DNA of 64,000 nucleotides, taken from the NCBI GenBank assembly GCA_023634235.1, contig JAMKCF010000031.1, forward strand, positions 2,065,109-2,129,108, given 5' to 3'. Below the pieces are notes generated by a model, which was given only the letters and a program-made list of their open reading frames with translations, was not told the origin of the DNA and searched no databases. This stretch comes from Pisaster brevispinus (Eukaryota; Echinodermata; Asteroidea; Forcipulatida; Asteriidae). Of this stretch, positions 22,339 to 35,387 are shown in pieces (position 1 is the first letter of the stretch; every line of letters begins with the position of its first letter). Made by a program: the position numbers and the translations under genes.

Positions 22339-23648
22339 TCAATTTCTGTTAGGGGTAGGGCTTACATCCAGGCCGCTCGCCTCGCCTACAGAGTCGTCAG
22401 CAACCCCAAACTCACGGTAGAGAGAGCCCTTGAGACGGGCTTTACAGTGGTGCTAAACTTGTGCAGATCCGATAATGCCTTGGGGGTGATTTGACCATCC
22501 TTATTTTATGTTTGTCTCTTTTACATCAAATTCGAGATGAAGCTGTTTTGCGGGGCCTTTGTAGCGTCCCCGTTTGCTGGTCTTTTCCGGTGTAAAGCCT
22601 GCCCGCATTGGCCGTAAAAGTCCAATTTCCGGGTGCGGGGATACCTCAGGAAGATTCAGGGGAAAATTTCATCTCTCTAGCATGCCTAGATCGGGAGTTA
22701 TTCCCAAATTCACCGCACAGTTAAATTGGGCCATTACCCCGGTCCGCACGACCTTGTCTCGCAGCCGGTTTTTGGGAGGGGTCAATTTCTGTTAGGGGTA
22801 GGGCTAACATCCAGGTCGCTCGCCTCGCCTACAGAGTCATCAGCAACCCCAAACTCACGGTAGAGGGAGCCCTTGAGACGGGCTTTACAGTGGTGCTAAA
22901 CTTGTGCAGATCCGATATTGCCTTAGGGGTGATTTGACCATCCTTATTTTGTGTTTGTCTCTTTTACAGCAAATTCGAGATGAAGCTGTTTTGCGGGGCC
23001 TTTGTAGCGTCCCCGTTTGCTGGTCTTTTCCGGTGTGAAGCCTGCCCGCAACGGCCGTAAAAGTCCAATTTCCGGATGCAGGGATACCTAAGGAAGATTC
23101 AGGTAAAAAATTCATCTCTCTAGCATGCCTAGATCGGGAGTTATTCCCATTACCCCGGTCCGCACGACCTTGTCTCGCAGCCGGTTTTTTTTTTTTGGGG
23201 GGGGTCAATTTCTGTTAGGGGTAGGGCTTACATCCAGGCCGCTCGCCTCGCCTACAGAGTCGTCAGCAACCCCAAACTCACGGTAGAGGGAGCCCTTGAG
23301 ACGGGCTTTACAGTGGTGCTAAACTTGTGCAGATCCGATATTGCCTTGGGGGTGATTTGACCATGCTTATTTTATGTTTGTCTCTTTTACATCAAATTCG
23401 AGATGAAGCTGTTTTGTGGGGCCTTTGTAGCGTCCCCGTTTTGCTGGTCTTTTCCGGTGTAAAGCCTGCCCGCATTGGCCGTAAAAGTCCAATTTCCGGG
23501 TGCGGGGATACCTAAGGAAGATTCAGGCGAAAATTTCATCTCTCTAGCATGCCTAGATCGGGAGTTATTCCCAAATTCACCGCACAGTTAAATTGGGCCA
23601 TTACCCCGGTCCGCACGACCTTGTCTCGCAGCCGGTTTTTGGGAGGGG
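22339..23648 (+). repeat. Trimer higher-order repeat, copy 2 (1310 bp)
   Basis: Starts are 22339 (A: GATAATGCC, ACCTCAGG, AGGGGAAAATTTC), 22782 (B: GAGTCATCAG, CCTTAGGGG) and 23205 (A: GAGGGAGCC, CCATGCTTA, TTTTGTGGGG, plus an extra T in CCGTTTTGCTGG). The 21896 and 22339 monomers are two class-A units in succession, unusual for this array. Confidence 0.87.
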
Positions 23649-26600
23649 TCAATTTCTGTTAGGGGTAGGGCTAACATCCAGGTCGCTCGCCTCGCCTACA
23701 GAGTCGTCAGCAACCCCAAACTCACGGTAGAGGGAGCCCTTGAGACGGGCTTTACAGTGGTGCTAAACTTGTGCAGATCCGATATTGCCTTGGGGGTGAT
23801 TTGACCATCCTTATTTTGTGTTTGTCTCTTTTACAGCAAATTCGAGATGAAGCTGTTTTGCGGGGCCTTTGTAGCGTCCCCGTTTGCTGGTCTTTTCCGG
23901 TGTGAAGCCTGCCCGCAACGGCCGTAAAAGTCCAATTTCCGGATGCAGGGATACCTAAGGAAGATTCAGGTAAAAAATTCATCTCTCTAGCATGCCTAGA
24001 TCGGGAGTTATTCCCATTACCCCGGTCCGCACGACCTTGTCTCGCAGCCGGTTTTTTTTTTTTTTGGGGGGGGTCAATTTCTGTTAGGGGTAGGGCTTAC
24101 ATCCAGGCCGCTCGCCTCGCCTACAGAGTCGTCAGCAACCCCAAACTCACGGTAGAGAGAGCCCTTGAGACGGGCTTTACAGTGGTGCTAAACTTGTGCA
24201 GATCCGATATTGCCTTGGGGGTGATTTGACCATCCTTATTTTATGTTTGTCTCTTTTACATCAAATTCGAGATGAAGCTGTTTTGCGGGGCCTTTGTAGC
24301 GTCCCCGTTTGCTGGTCTTTTCCGGTGTAAAGCCTGCCCGCATTGGCCGTAAAAGTCCAATTTCCGGGTGCGGGGATACCTAAGGAAGATTCAGGCGAAA
24401 ATTTCATCTCTCTAGCATGCCTAGATCGGGAGTTATTCCCAAATTCACCGCACAGTTAAATTGGGCCATTACCCCGGTCCGCACGACCTTGTCTCGCAGC
24501 CGGTTTTTGGGAGGGGTCAATTTCTGTTAGGGGTAGGGCTAACATCCAGGTCGCTCGCCTCGCCTACAGAGTCGTCAGCAACCCCAAACTCACGGTAGAG
24601 AGAGCCCTTGAGACGGGCTTTACAGTGGTGCTAAACTTGTGCAGATCCGATATTGCCTTGGGGGTGATTTGACCATGCTTATTTTATGTTTGTCTCTTTT
24701 ACATCAAATTCGAGATGAAGCTGTTTTGTGGGGCCTTTGTAGCGTCCCCGTTTTGCTGGTCTTTTCCGGTGTAAAGCCTGCCCGCATTGGCCGTAAAAGT
24801 CCAATTTCCGGGTGCGGGGATACCTAAGGAAGATTCAGGCGAAAATTTCATCTCTCTAGCATGCCTAGATCGGGAGTTATTCCCAAATTCACCGCACAGT
24901 TAAATTGGGCCATTACCCCGGTCCGCACGACCTTGTCTCGCAGCCGGTTTTTGGGAGGGGTCAATTTCTGTTAGGGGTAGGGCTAACATCCAGGTCGCTC
25001 GCCTCGCCTACAGAGTCGTCAGCAACCCCAAACTCACGGTAGAGGGAGCCCTTGAGACGGGCTTTACAGTGGTGCTAAACTTGTGCAGATCCGATATTGC
25101 CTTGGGGGTGATTTGACCATCCTTATTTTGTGTTTGTCTCTTTTACAGCAAATTCGAGATGAAGCTGTTTTGCGGGGCCTTTGTAGCGTCCCCGTTTGCT
25201 GGTCTTTTCCGGTGTGAAGCCTGCCCGCAACGGCCGTAAAAGTCCAATTTCCGGATGCAGGGATACCTAAGGAAGATTCAGGTAAAAAATTCATCTCTCT
25301 AGCATGCCTAGATCGGGAGTTATTCCCATTACCCCGGTCCGCACGACCTTGTCTCGCAGCCGGTTTTTTTTTTTTGGGGGGGGGTCAATTTCTGTTAGGG
25401 GTAGGGCTTACATCCAGGCCGCTCGCCTCGCCTACAGAGTCGTCAGCAACCCCAAACTCACGGTAGAGAGAGCCCTTGAGACGGGCTTTACAGTGGTGCT
25501 AAACTTGTGCAGATCCGATATTGCCTTGGGGGTGATTTGACCATCCTTATTTTATGTTTGTCTCTTTTACATCAAATTCGAGATGAAGCTGTTTTGCGGG
25601 GCCTTTGTAGCGTCCCCGTTTGCTGGTCTTTTCCGGTGTAAAGCCTGCCCGCATTGGCCGTAAAAGTCCAATTTCCGGGTGCGGGGATACCTAAGGAAGA
25701 TTCAGGCGAAAATTTCATCTCTCTAGCATGCCTAGATCGGGAGTTATTCCCAAATTCACCGCACAGTTAAATTGGGCCATTACCCCGGTCCGCACGACCT
25801 TGTCTCGCAGCCGGTTTTTGGGAGGGGTCAATTTCTGTTAGGGGTAGGGCTAACATCCAGGTCGCTCGCCTCGCCTACAGAGTCGTCAGCAACCCCAAAC
25901 TCACGGTAGAGGGAGCCCTTGAGACGGGCTTTACAGTGGTGCTAAACTTGTGCAGATCCGATATTGCCTTGGGGGTGATTTGACCATCCTTATTTTGTGT
26001 TTGTCTCTTTTACAGCAAATTCGAGATGAAGCTGTTTTGCGGGGCCTTTGTAGCGTCCCCGTTTGCTGGTCTTTTCCGGTGTGAAGCCTGCCCGCAACGG
26101 CCGTAAAAGTCCAATTTCCGGATGCAGGGATACCTAAGGAAGATTCAGGTAAAAAATTCATCTCTCTAGCATGCCTAGATCGGGAGTTATTCCCATTACC
26201 CCGGTCCGCACGACCTTGTCTCGCAGCCGGTTTTTTTTTTTTTGGGGGGGGGTCAATTTCTGTTAGGGGTAGGGCTTACATCCAGGCCGCTCGCCTCGCC
26301 TACAGAGTCGTCAGCAACCCCAAACTCACGGTAGAGAGAGCCCTTGAGACGGGCTTTACAGTGGTGCTAAACTTGTGCAGATCCGATATTGCCTTGGGGG
26401 TGATTTGACCATCCTTATTTTATGTTTGTCTCTTTTACATCAAATTCGAGATGAAGCTGTTTTGCGGGGCCTTTGTAGCGTCCCGGTTTGCTGGTCTTTT
26501 CCGGTGTAAAGCCTGCCCGCATTGGCCGTAAAAGTCCAATTTCCGGGTGCGGGGATACCTAAGGAAGATTCAGGCGAAAATTTCATCTCTCTAGCATGCC

Positions 26601-28439
26601 TAGATCGGGAGTTATTCCCAAATTCACCGCACAGTTAAATTGGGCCATTACCCCGGTCCGCACGACCTTGTCTCGCAGCCGGTTTTTGGGAGGGGTCAAT
26701 TTCTGTTAGGGGTAGGGCTAACATCCAGGTCGCTCGCCTCGCCTACAGAGTCGTCAGCAACCCCAAACTCACGGTAGAGGGAGCCCTTGAGACGGGCTTT
26801 ACAGTGGTGCTAAACTTGTGCAGATCCGATATTGCCTTGGGGGTGATTTGACCATCCTTATTTTGTGTTTGTCTCTTTTACAGCAAATTCGAGATGAAGC
26901 TGTTTTGCGGGGCCTTTGTAGCGTCCCCGTTTGCTGGTCTTTTCCGGTGTGAAGCCTGCCCGCAACGGCCGTAAAAGTCCAATTTCCGGATGCAGGGATA
27001 CCTAAGGAAGATTCAGGTAAAAAATTCATCTCTCTAGCATGCCTAGATCGGGAGTTATTCCCATTACCCCGGTCCGCACGACCTTGTCTCGCAGCCGGTT
27101 TTTTTTTTTTTTTGGGGGGGGTCAATTTCTGTTAGGGGTAGGGCTTACATCCAGGCCGCTCGCCTCGCCTACAGAGTCGTCAGCAACCCCAAACTCACAG
27201 TAAAGAGAGCCCTTGAGACGGGCTTTACAGTGGTGCTAAACTTGTGCAGATCCGATATTGCCTTGGGGGTGATTTGACCATCCTTATTTTATGTTTGTCT
27301 CTTTTACATCAAATTCGAGATGAAGCTGTTTTGCGGGGCCTTTGTAGCGTCCCCGTTTGCTGGTCTTTTCCGGTGTAAAGCCTGCCGGCATTGGCCGTAA
27401 AAGTCCAATTTCCGGGTGCGGGGATACCTAAGGAAGATTCAGGCGAAAATTTCATCTCTCTAGCATTCCTAGATCGGGAGTTATTCCCAAATTCACCGCA
27501 CAGTTAAATTGGGCCATTACCCCGGTCCGCACGACCTTGTCTCGCAGCCGGTTTTTGGGAGGGGTCAATTTCTTTTAGGGGTAGGGCTAACATCCAGGTC
27601 GCTCGCCTCGCCTACAGAGTCGTCAGCAACCCCAAACTCACGGTAGAGGGAGCCCTTGAGACGGGCTTTACAGTGGTGCTAAACTTGTGCAGATCCGATA
27701 TTGCCTTGGGGGTGATTTGACCATCCTTATTTTGTGTTTGTCTCTTTTACAGCAAATTGGAGATGAAGCTGTTTTGCGGGGCCTTTGTAGCGTCCCCGTT
27801 TGCTGGTCTTTTCCGGTGTGAAGCCTGCCCGCAACGGCCGTAAAAGTCCAATTTCCGGATGCAAGGATACCTAAGGAAGATTCAGGTAAAAAATTCATCT
27901 CTCTAGCATGCCTTGATCGGGAGTTATTCCCATTACCCCGGTCCGCACGACCTTGTCTCGCAGACGGTTTTTTTTTTTTTTTTTTTTTGGGGGGGGTCAA
28001 TTTCTGTTAGGGGTAGGGCTTACATCCAGGCCGCTCGCCTCGCCTACAGAGTCGTCAGCAACCCCAAACTCACGGTAGAGAGAGCCCTTGAGACGGGCTT
28101 TACAGTGCTGCTAAACTTGTGCAGATCCGATATTGCCTTGGGGGTGATTTGACCATCCTTATTTTATGTTTGTCTCTTTTACATCAAATTCGAGATGAAG
28201 CTGTTTTGCGGGGCCTTTGTAGCGTCCCCGTTTGCTGGTCTTTTCCGGTGTAAAGCCTGCCCGCATTGGCCGTAAAAGTCCAATTTCCGGGTGCGGGGAT
28301 ACCTCAGGAAGATTCAGGCGAAAATTTCATCTCTCTAGCATGCCTAGATCGGGAGTTATTCCCAAATTCACCGCACAGTTAAATTGGGCCATTACCCCGG
28401 TCCGCACGACCTTGTCTCGCAGCCGGTTTTTGGGAGGGG
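23649..28439 (+). repeat. Mainly regular A-B dimers with one B/A hybrid
   Basis: Starts are 23649 B, 24074 A, 24517 B/A hybrid (444 bp), 24961 B, 25385 A, 25828 B, 26253 A, 26696 B, 27122 A, 27565 B and 27997 A. The hybrid keeps GAGAGAGCC, CCATGCTTA and CCGTTTTGCTGG, so its 3' part matches the 23205 monomer. GTCCCGGTTTG near 26483 recurs at 31049 and 33206. The 27565 monomer ends in a T21 tract (27968-27988). Confidence 0.9.
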
Positions 28440-29325
28440 TCAATTTCTGTTAGGGGTAGGGCTAACATCCAGGTCGCTCGCCTCGCCTACAGAGTCGTCA
28501 GCAACCCCAAACTCACGGTAGAGGGAGCCCTTGAGACGGGCTTTACAGTGGTGCTAAACTTGTGCAGATCCGATATTGCCTTGGGGGTGATTTGACCATC
28601 CTTATTTTGTGTTTGTCTCTTTTACAGCATTTTCGAGATGAAGCTGTTTTGCGGGGCCTTTGTAGCGTCCCCGTTTGCTGGTCTTTTCCGGTGTGAAGCC
28701 TGCCCGCAACGGCCGTAAAAGTCCAATTTCCGGATGCAGGGATACCTAAGGAAGATTCAGGCGAAAATTTCATCTCTCTAGCATGCCTAGATCGGGAGTT
28801 ATTCCCAAATTCACCGCACAGTTAAATTGGGCCATTACCCCGGTCCGCACGACCTTGTCTCGCAGCCGGTTTTTGGGAGGGGTCAATTTCTGTTAGGGGT
28901 AGGGCTAACATCCAGGTCGCTCGCCTCGCCTACAGAGTCGTCAGCAACCCCAAACTCACGGTAGAGGGAGCCCTTGAGACGGGCTTTACAGTGGTGCTAA
29001 ACTTGTGCAGATCCAATATTGCCTTGGGGGTGATTTGACCATCCTTATTTTGTGTTTGTCTCTTTTACAGCAAATTCGAGATGAAGCTGTTTTGCGGGGC
29101 CTTTGTAGCGTCCCCGTTTGCTGGTCTTTTCCGGTGTGAAGCCTGCCCGCAACGGCCGTAAAAGTCCAATTTCCGGGTGCGGGGATACCTAAGGAAGATT
29201 CAGGCGAAAATTTCATCTCTCTAGCATGCCTAGATCGGGAGTTATTCCCAAATTCACCGCACAGTTAAATTGGGCCATTACCCCGGTCCGCACGCCCTTG
29301 TCTCGCAGCCGGTTTTTGGGAGGGG
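28440..29325 (+). repeat. Two consecutive B/A hybrid monomers
   Basis: The monomers at 28440 and 28883 begin as class B and end as class A. The first switches after GGATGCAGGG, the second before CCGGGTGCGGGG, so their breakpoints differ. Private changes are ACAGCATTTTCG in the first, and GATCCAATATT and CACGCCCTTG in the second. Confidence 0.9.
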
Positions 29326-31491
29326 TCAATTTCTGTTAGGGGTAGGGCTAACATCCAGGTCGCTCGCCTCGCCTACAGAGTCGTCAGCAACCCCAAACTC
29401 ACGGTAGAGGGAGCCCTTGAGACGGGCTTTACAGTGGTGCTAAACTTGTGCAGATCCGATATTGCCTTGGGGGTGATTTGACCATCCTTATTTTGTGTTT
29501 GTCTCTTTTACAGCAAATTCGAGATGAAGCTGTTTTGCGGGGCCTTTGTAGCGTCCCCGTTTGCTGGTCTTTTCCGGTGTGAAGCCTGCCCGCAACGGCC
29601 GTAAAAGTCCAATTTCCGGATGCAGGGATACCTAAGGAAGATTCAGGTAAAAAATTCATCTCTCCAGCATGCCTAGATCGGGAGTTATTCCCATTACCCC
29701 GGTCCGCACGACCTTGTCTCGCAGCCGGTTTTTTTTTTTTTTTTTTGGGGGGGGGTCAATTTCTGTTAGGGGTAGGGCTTACATCCAGGCCGCTCGCCTC
29801 GCCTACAGAGTCGTCAGCAACTCCAAACTCACGGTAGAGAGAGCCCTTGAGACGGGCTTTACAGTGGTGCTAAACTTGTGCAGATCCAATATTGCCTTGG
29901 GGGTGATTTGACCATCCTTATTTTATGTTTGTCTCTTTTACATCAAATTCGAGATGAAGCTGTTTTGCGGGGCCTTTGTAGCGTCCCCGTTTGCTGGTCT
30001 TTTCCGGTGTAAAGCCTGCCCGCATTGGCCGTAAAAGTCCAATTTCCGGGTGCGGGGATACCTCAGGAAGATTCAGGCGAAAATTTCATCTCTCTAGCAT
30101 GCCTAGATCGGGAGTTATTCCCATTACCCCGGTCCGCACGACCTTGTCTCGCAGCCGGTTTTTTTTTTTTTGGGGGGGGTCAATTTCTGTTAGGGGTAGG
30201 GCTTACATCCAGGCCGCTCGCCTCGCCTACAGAGTCGTCAGCAACCCCAAACTCACGGTAGAGGGAGCCCTTGAGACGGGCTTTACAGTGGTGCTAAACT
30301 TGTGCAGATCCGATATTGCCTTGGGGGTGATTTGACCATCCTTATTTTATGTTTGTCTCTTTTACATCAAATTCGAGATGAAGCTGTTTTGCGGGGCCTT
30401 TGTAGCGTCCCCGTTTGCTGGTCTTTTCCGGTGTAAAGCCTACCCGCATTGGCCGTAAAAGTCCAATTTCCGGGTGCGGGGATACCTAAGGAAGATTCAG
30501 GCGAAAATTTCATCTCTCTAGCATGCCTAGATCGGGAGTTATTCCCAAATTCACCGCACAGTTAAATTGGGCCATTACCCCGGTCCGCACGACCTTGTCT
30601 CGCAGCCGGTTTTTGGGAGGGGTCAATTTCTGTTAGGGGTAGGGCTAACATCCAGGTCGCTCGCCTCGCCTACAGAGTCGTCAGCAACCCCAAACTCACG
30701 GTAGAGGGAGCCCTTGAGACGGGCTTTACAGTGGTGCTAAACTTGTGCAGATCCGATATTGCCTTGGGGGTGATTTGACCATCCTTATTTTGTGTTTGTC
30801 TCTTTTACAGCAAATTCGAGATGAAGCTGTTTTGCGGGGCCTTTGTAGCGTCCCCGTTTGCTGGTCTTTTCCGGTGTGAAGCCTGCCCGCAACGGCCGTA
30901 AAAGTCCAATTTCCGGATGCAGGGATACCTAAGGAAGATTCAGGTAAAAAATTCATCTCTCTAGCATGCCTAGATCGGGAGTTATTCCCATTACCCCGGT
31001 CCGCACGACCTTGTCTCGCAGCCGGTTTTTTTTTTTTTTGGGGGGGGGTCAATTTCTGTTAGGGGTAGGGCTTACATCCAGGCCGCTCGCCTCGCCTACA
31101 GAGTCGTCAGCAACCCCAAACTCACAGTAGAGAGAGCCCTTGAGACGGGCTTTACAGTGGTGCTAAACTTGTGCAGATCCGATATTGCCTTGGGGGTGAT
31201 TTGACCATCCTTATTTTATGTTTGTCTCTTTTACATCAAATTCGAGATGAAGCTGTTTTGCGGGGCCTTTGTAGCGTCCCGGTTTGCTGGTCTTTTCCGG
31301 TGTAAAGCCTGCCCGCATTGGCCGTAAAAGTCCAATTTCCGGGTGCGGGGATACCTAAGGAAGATTCAGGCGAAAATTTCATCTCTCTAGCATGCCTAGA
31401 TCGGGAGTTATTCCCAAATTCACCGCACAGTTAAATTGGGCCATTACCCCGGTCCGCACGACCTTGTCTCGCAGCCGGTTTTTGGGAGGGG
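29326..31491 (+). repeat. B, A/B hybrid, A, B, A run
   Basis: Starts are 29326 B (CTCTCCAGC; ends T18G9), 29756 A/B hybrid, 30180 A (GAGGGAGCC, CCTACCCGC), 30623 B and 31049 A (CACAGTAGA, GTCCCGGTTTG). The 29756 unit is class A up to GCGAAAATTTC but lacks the 27 bp and ends in T13G8, so the switch lies only about 50 bp before the 27-bp site. Confidence 0.9.
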
Positions 31492-31907
31492 TCAATTTCT
31501 GTTAGGGGTAGGGCTAACATCCAGGTCGCTCGCCTCGCCTACAGATTCGTCAGCAACCCCAAACTCACGGTAGAGGGAGCCCTTGAGACGGGCTTTACAG
31601 TGGTGCTAAACTTGTGCAGATCCGATATTGCCTTGGGGGTGATTTGACCATCCTTATTTTGTGTTTGTCTCTTTTACATCAAATTCGAGATGAAGCTGTT
31701 TTGCGGGGCCTTTGTAGCGTCCCCGTTTGCTGGTCTTTTCCGGTGTAAAGCCTGCCCGCATTGGCCGTAAAAGTCAAATTTCCGGGTGCGGGGATACCTA
31801 AGGAAGATTCAGGCGAAAATTTCATCTCTCTAGCATGCCTAGATCGGGAGTTATTCCCATTACCCCGGTCCGCACGACCTTGTCTCGCAGCCGGTTTTTG
31901 GGAGGGG
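31492..31907 (+). repeat. 416-bp minimal monomer (no 27-bp segment, short junction)
   Basis: This is the only unit that lacks the 27-bp segment yet keeps the short junction TTTTTGGGAGGGG. Its length, 416, equals 443 minus 27 exactly. It starts as class B (GCTAAC, CAGATTCGTC, TTATTTTGTG) but has TTTACATC, GTAAAGCC, GCATTGG and CCGGGTG, so it carries at least two switches. It shows that the indel and the junction type can be uncoupled. Confidence 0.92.
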
Positions 31908-34075
31908 TCAATTTCTGTTAGGGGTAGGGCTAACATCCAGGTCGCTCGCCTCGCCTACAGATTCGTCAGCAACCCCAAACTCACGGTAGAGGGAGCCCTT
32001 GAGACGGGCTTTACAGTGGTGCTAAACTTGTGCAGATCCGATATTGCCTTGGGGGTGATTTGACCATCCTTATTTTGTGTTTGTCTCTTTTACAGCAAAT
32101 TCGAGATGAAGCTGTTTTGCGGGGCCTTTGTAGCGTCCCCGTTTGCTGGTCTTTTCCGGTGTGAAGCCTGCCCGCAACGGCCGTAAAAGTCCAATTTCCG
32201 GATGCAGGGATACCTAAGGAAGATTCAGGTAAAAAATTCATCTCTCTAGCATGCCTAGATCGGGAGTTATTCCCATTACCCCGGTCCGCACGACCTTGTC
32301 TCGCAGCCGGTTTTTTTTTTTTTTGGGGGGGGGGTCAATTTCTGTTAGGGGTAGGGCTTACATCCAGGCCGCTCGCCTCGCCTACAGAGTCGTCAGCAAC
32401 CCCAAACTCACGGTAGAGGGAGCCCTTGAGACGGGCTTTACAGTGGTGCTAAACTTGTGCAGATCCGATATTGCCTTGGGGGTGATTTGACCATCCTTAT
32501 TTTATGTTTGTCTCTTTTACATCAAATTCGAGATGAAGCTGTTTTGCGGGGCCTTTGTAGCGTCCCCGTTTGCTGGTCTTTTCCGGTGTAAAGCCTGCCC
32601 GCATTGGCCGTAAAAGTCCAATTTCCGGGTGCGGGGATACCTAAGGAAGATTCAGGCGAAAATTTCATCTCTCTAGCATGCCTAGATCGGGAGTTATTCC
32701 CAAATTCACCGCACAGTTAAATTGGGCCATTACCCCGGTCCGCACGACCTTGTCTCGCAGCCGGTTTTTGGGAGGGGTCAATTTCTGTTAGGGGTAGGGC
32801 TAACATCCAGGTCGCTCGCCTCGCCTACAGAGTCGTCAGCAACCCCAAACTCACGGTAGAGGGAGCCCTTGAGACGGGCTTTACAGTGGTGCTAAACTTG
32901 TGCAGATCCGATATTGCCTTGGGGGTGATTTGACCATCCTTATTTTGTGTTTGTCTCTTTTACAGCAAATTCGAGATGAAGCTGTTTTGCGGGGCCTTTG
33001 TAGCGTCCCCGTTTGCTGGTCTTTTCCGGTGTGAAGCCTGCCCGCAACGGCCGTAAAAGTCCAATTTCCGGATGCAGGGATACCTAAGGAAGATTCAGGT
33101 AAAAAATTCATCTCTCTAGCATGCCTAGATCGGGAGTTATTCCCATTACCCCGGTCCGCACGACCTTGTCTCGCAGCCGGTTTTTTTTTTTTTTTTGGGG
33201 GGGGGTCAATTTCTGTTAGGGGTAGGGCTTACATCCAGGCCGCTCGCCTCGCCTACAGGGTCGTCAGCAACCCCAAACTCACAGTAGAGAGAGCCCTTGA
33301 GACGGGCTTTACAGTGGTGCTAAACTTGTGCAGATCCGATATTGCCTTGGGGGTGATTTGACCATCCTTATTTTATGTTTGTCTCTTTTACATCAAATTC
33401 GAGATGAAGCTGTTTTGCGGGGCCTTTGTAGCGTCCCGGTTTGCTGGTCTTTTCCGGTGTAAAGCCTGCCCGCATTGGCCGTAAAAGTCCAATTTCCGGG
33501 TGCGGGGATACCTAAGGAAGATTCAGGCGAAAATTTCATCTCTCTAGCATGCCTAGATCGGGAGTTATTCCCAAATTCACCGCACAGTTAAATTGGGCCA
33601 TTACCCCGGTCCGCACGACCTTGTCTCGCAGCCGGTTTTTGGGAGGGGTCAATTTCTGTTAGGGGTAGGGCTAACATCCAGGTCGCTCGCCTCGCCTACA
33701 GATTCGTCAGCAACCCCAAACTCACGGTAGAGGGAGCCCTTGAGACGGGCTTTACAGTGGTGCTAAACTTGTGCAGATCCGATATTGCCTTGGGGGTGAT
33801 TTGACCATCCTTATTTTGTGTTTGTCTCTTTCACAGCAAATTCGAGATGAAGCTGTTTTGCGGGGCCTTTGTAGCGTCCCCGTTTGCTGGTCTTTTCCGG
33901 TGTGAAGCCTGCCCGCAACGGCCGTAAAAGTCCAATTTCCGGATGCAGGGATACCTAAGGAAGATTCAGGTAAAAAATTCATCTCTCTAGCATGCCTAGA
34001 TCGGGAGTTATTCCCATTACCCCGGTCCGCACGACCTTGTCTCGCAGCCGGTTTTTTTTTTTTTTTGGGGGGGGG
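31908..34075 (+). repeat. B-A-B-A-B run
   Basis: Starts are 31908 B (CAGATTCGTC), 32335 A (GAGGGAGCC), 32778 B, 33206 A (ACAGGGTCGTC, CACAGTAGA, GTCCCGGTTTG) and 33649 B (CAGATTCGTC, CTTTCACAGC). The CAGATTCGTC marker links the monomers at 31492, 31908, 33649, 37144 and 55872. Confidence 0.9.
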
Positions 34076-35387
34076 TCAATTTCTGTTAGGGGTAGGGCTT
34101 ACATCCAGGCCGCTCGCCTCGCCTACAGAGTCGTCAGCAACCCCAAACTCACGGTAGAGAGAGCCCTTGAGACGGTCTTTACAGTGGTGCTAAACTTGTG
34201 CAGATCCGATATTGCCTTGGGGGTGATTTGACCATCCTTATTTTATGTTTGTCTCTTTTACATCAAATTCGAGATGAAGCTGTTTTGCGGGGCCTTTGTA
34301 GCGTCCCCGTTTGCTGGTCTTTTCCGGTGTAAAGCCTGCCCGCATTGGCCGTAAAAGTCCAATTTCCGGGTGCGGGGATACCTAAGGAAGATTCAGGCGA
34401 AAATTTCATCTCTCTAGCATGCCTAGATCGGGAGTTATTCCCAAATTCACCGCACAGTTAAATTGGGCCATTACCCCGGTCCGCACGACCTTGTCTCGCA
34501 GCCGGTTTTTGGGAGGGGTCAATTTCTGTTAGGGGTAGGGCTAACATCCAGGTCGCTCGCCTCGCCTACAGAGTCGTCAGCAACCCCAAACTCACGGTAG
34601 AGGGAGCCCTTGAGACGGGCTTTACAGTGGTGCTAAACTTGTGCAGATCCGATATTGCCTTGGGGGTGATTTGACCATCCTTATTTTATGTTTGTCTCTT
34701 TTACATCAAATTCGAGATGAAGCTGTTTTGCGGGGCCTTTGTAGCGTCCCCGTTTGCTGGTCTTTTCCGGTGTAAAGCCTACCCGCATTGGCCGTAAAAG
34801 TCCAATTTCCGGGTGCGGGGATACCTAAGGAAGATTCAGGCGAAAATTTCATCTCTCTAGCATGCCTAGATCGGGAGTTATTCCCAAATTCACCGCACAG
34901 TTAAATTGGGCCATTACCCCGGTCCGCACGACCTTGTCTCGCAGCCGGTTTTTGGGAGGGGTCAATTTCTGTTAGGGGTAGGGCTAACATCCAGGTCGCT
35001 CGCCTCGCCTACAGAGTCGTCAGCAACCCCAAACTCACGGTAGAGGGAGCCCTTGAGACGGGCTTTACAGTGGTGCTAAACTTGTGCAGATCCGATATTG
35101 CCTTGGGGGTGATTTGACCATCCTTATTTTGTGTTTGTCTCTTTTACAGCAAATTCGAGATGAAGCTGTTTTGCGGGGCCTTTGTAGCGTCCCCGTTTGC
35201 TGGTCTTTTCCGGTGTGAAGCCTGCCCGCAACGGCCGTAAAAGTCCAATTTCCGGATGCAGGGATACCTAAGGAAGATTCAGGTAAAAAATTCATCTCTC
35301 TAGCATGCCTAGATCGGGAGTTATTCCCATTACCCCGGTCCGCACGACCTTGTCTCGCAGCCGGTTTTTTTTTTTTTTTGGGGGGGG
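34076..35387 (+). repeat. Trimer higher-order repeat, copy 1 (1312 bp)
   Basis: Starts are 34076 (A), 34519 (B/A hybrid: GCTAAC, GAGGGAGCC, then TTATTTTATG, CCTACCCGC, 27-bp segment, short junction) and 34962 (B, ends T15G8). The A monomer has GACGGTCTTT as a private change. Confidence 0.9.
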
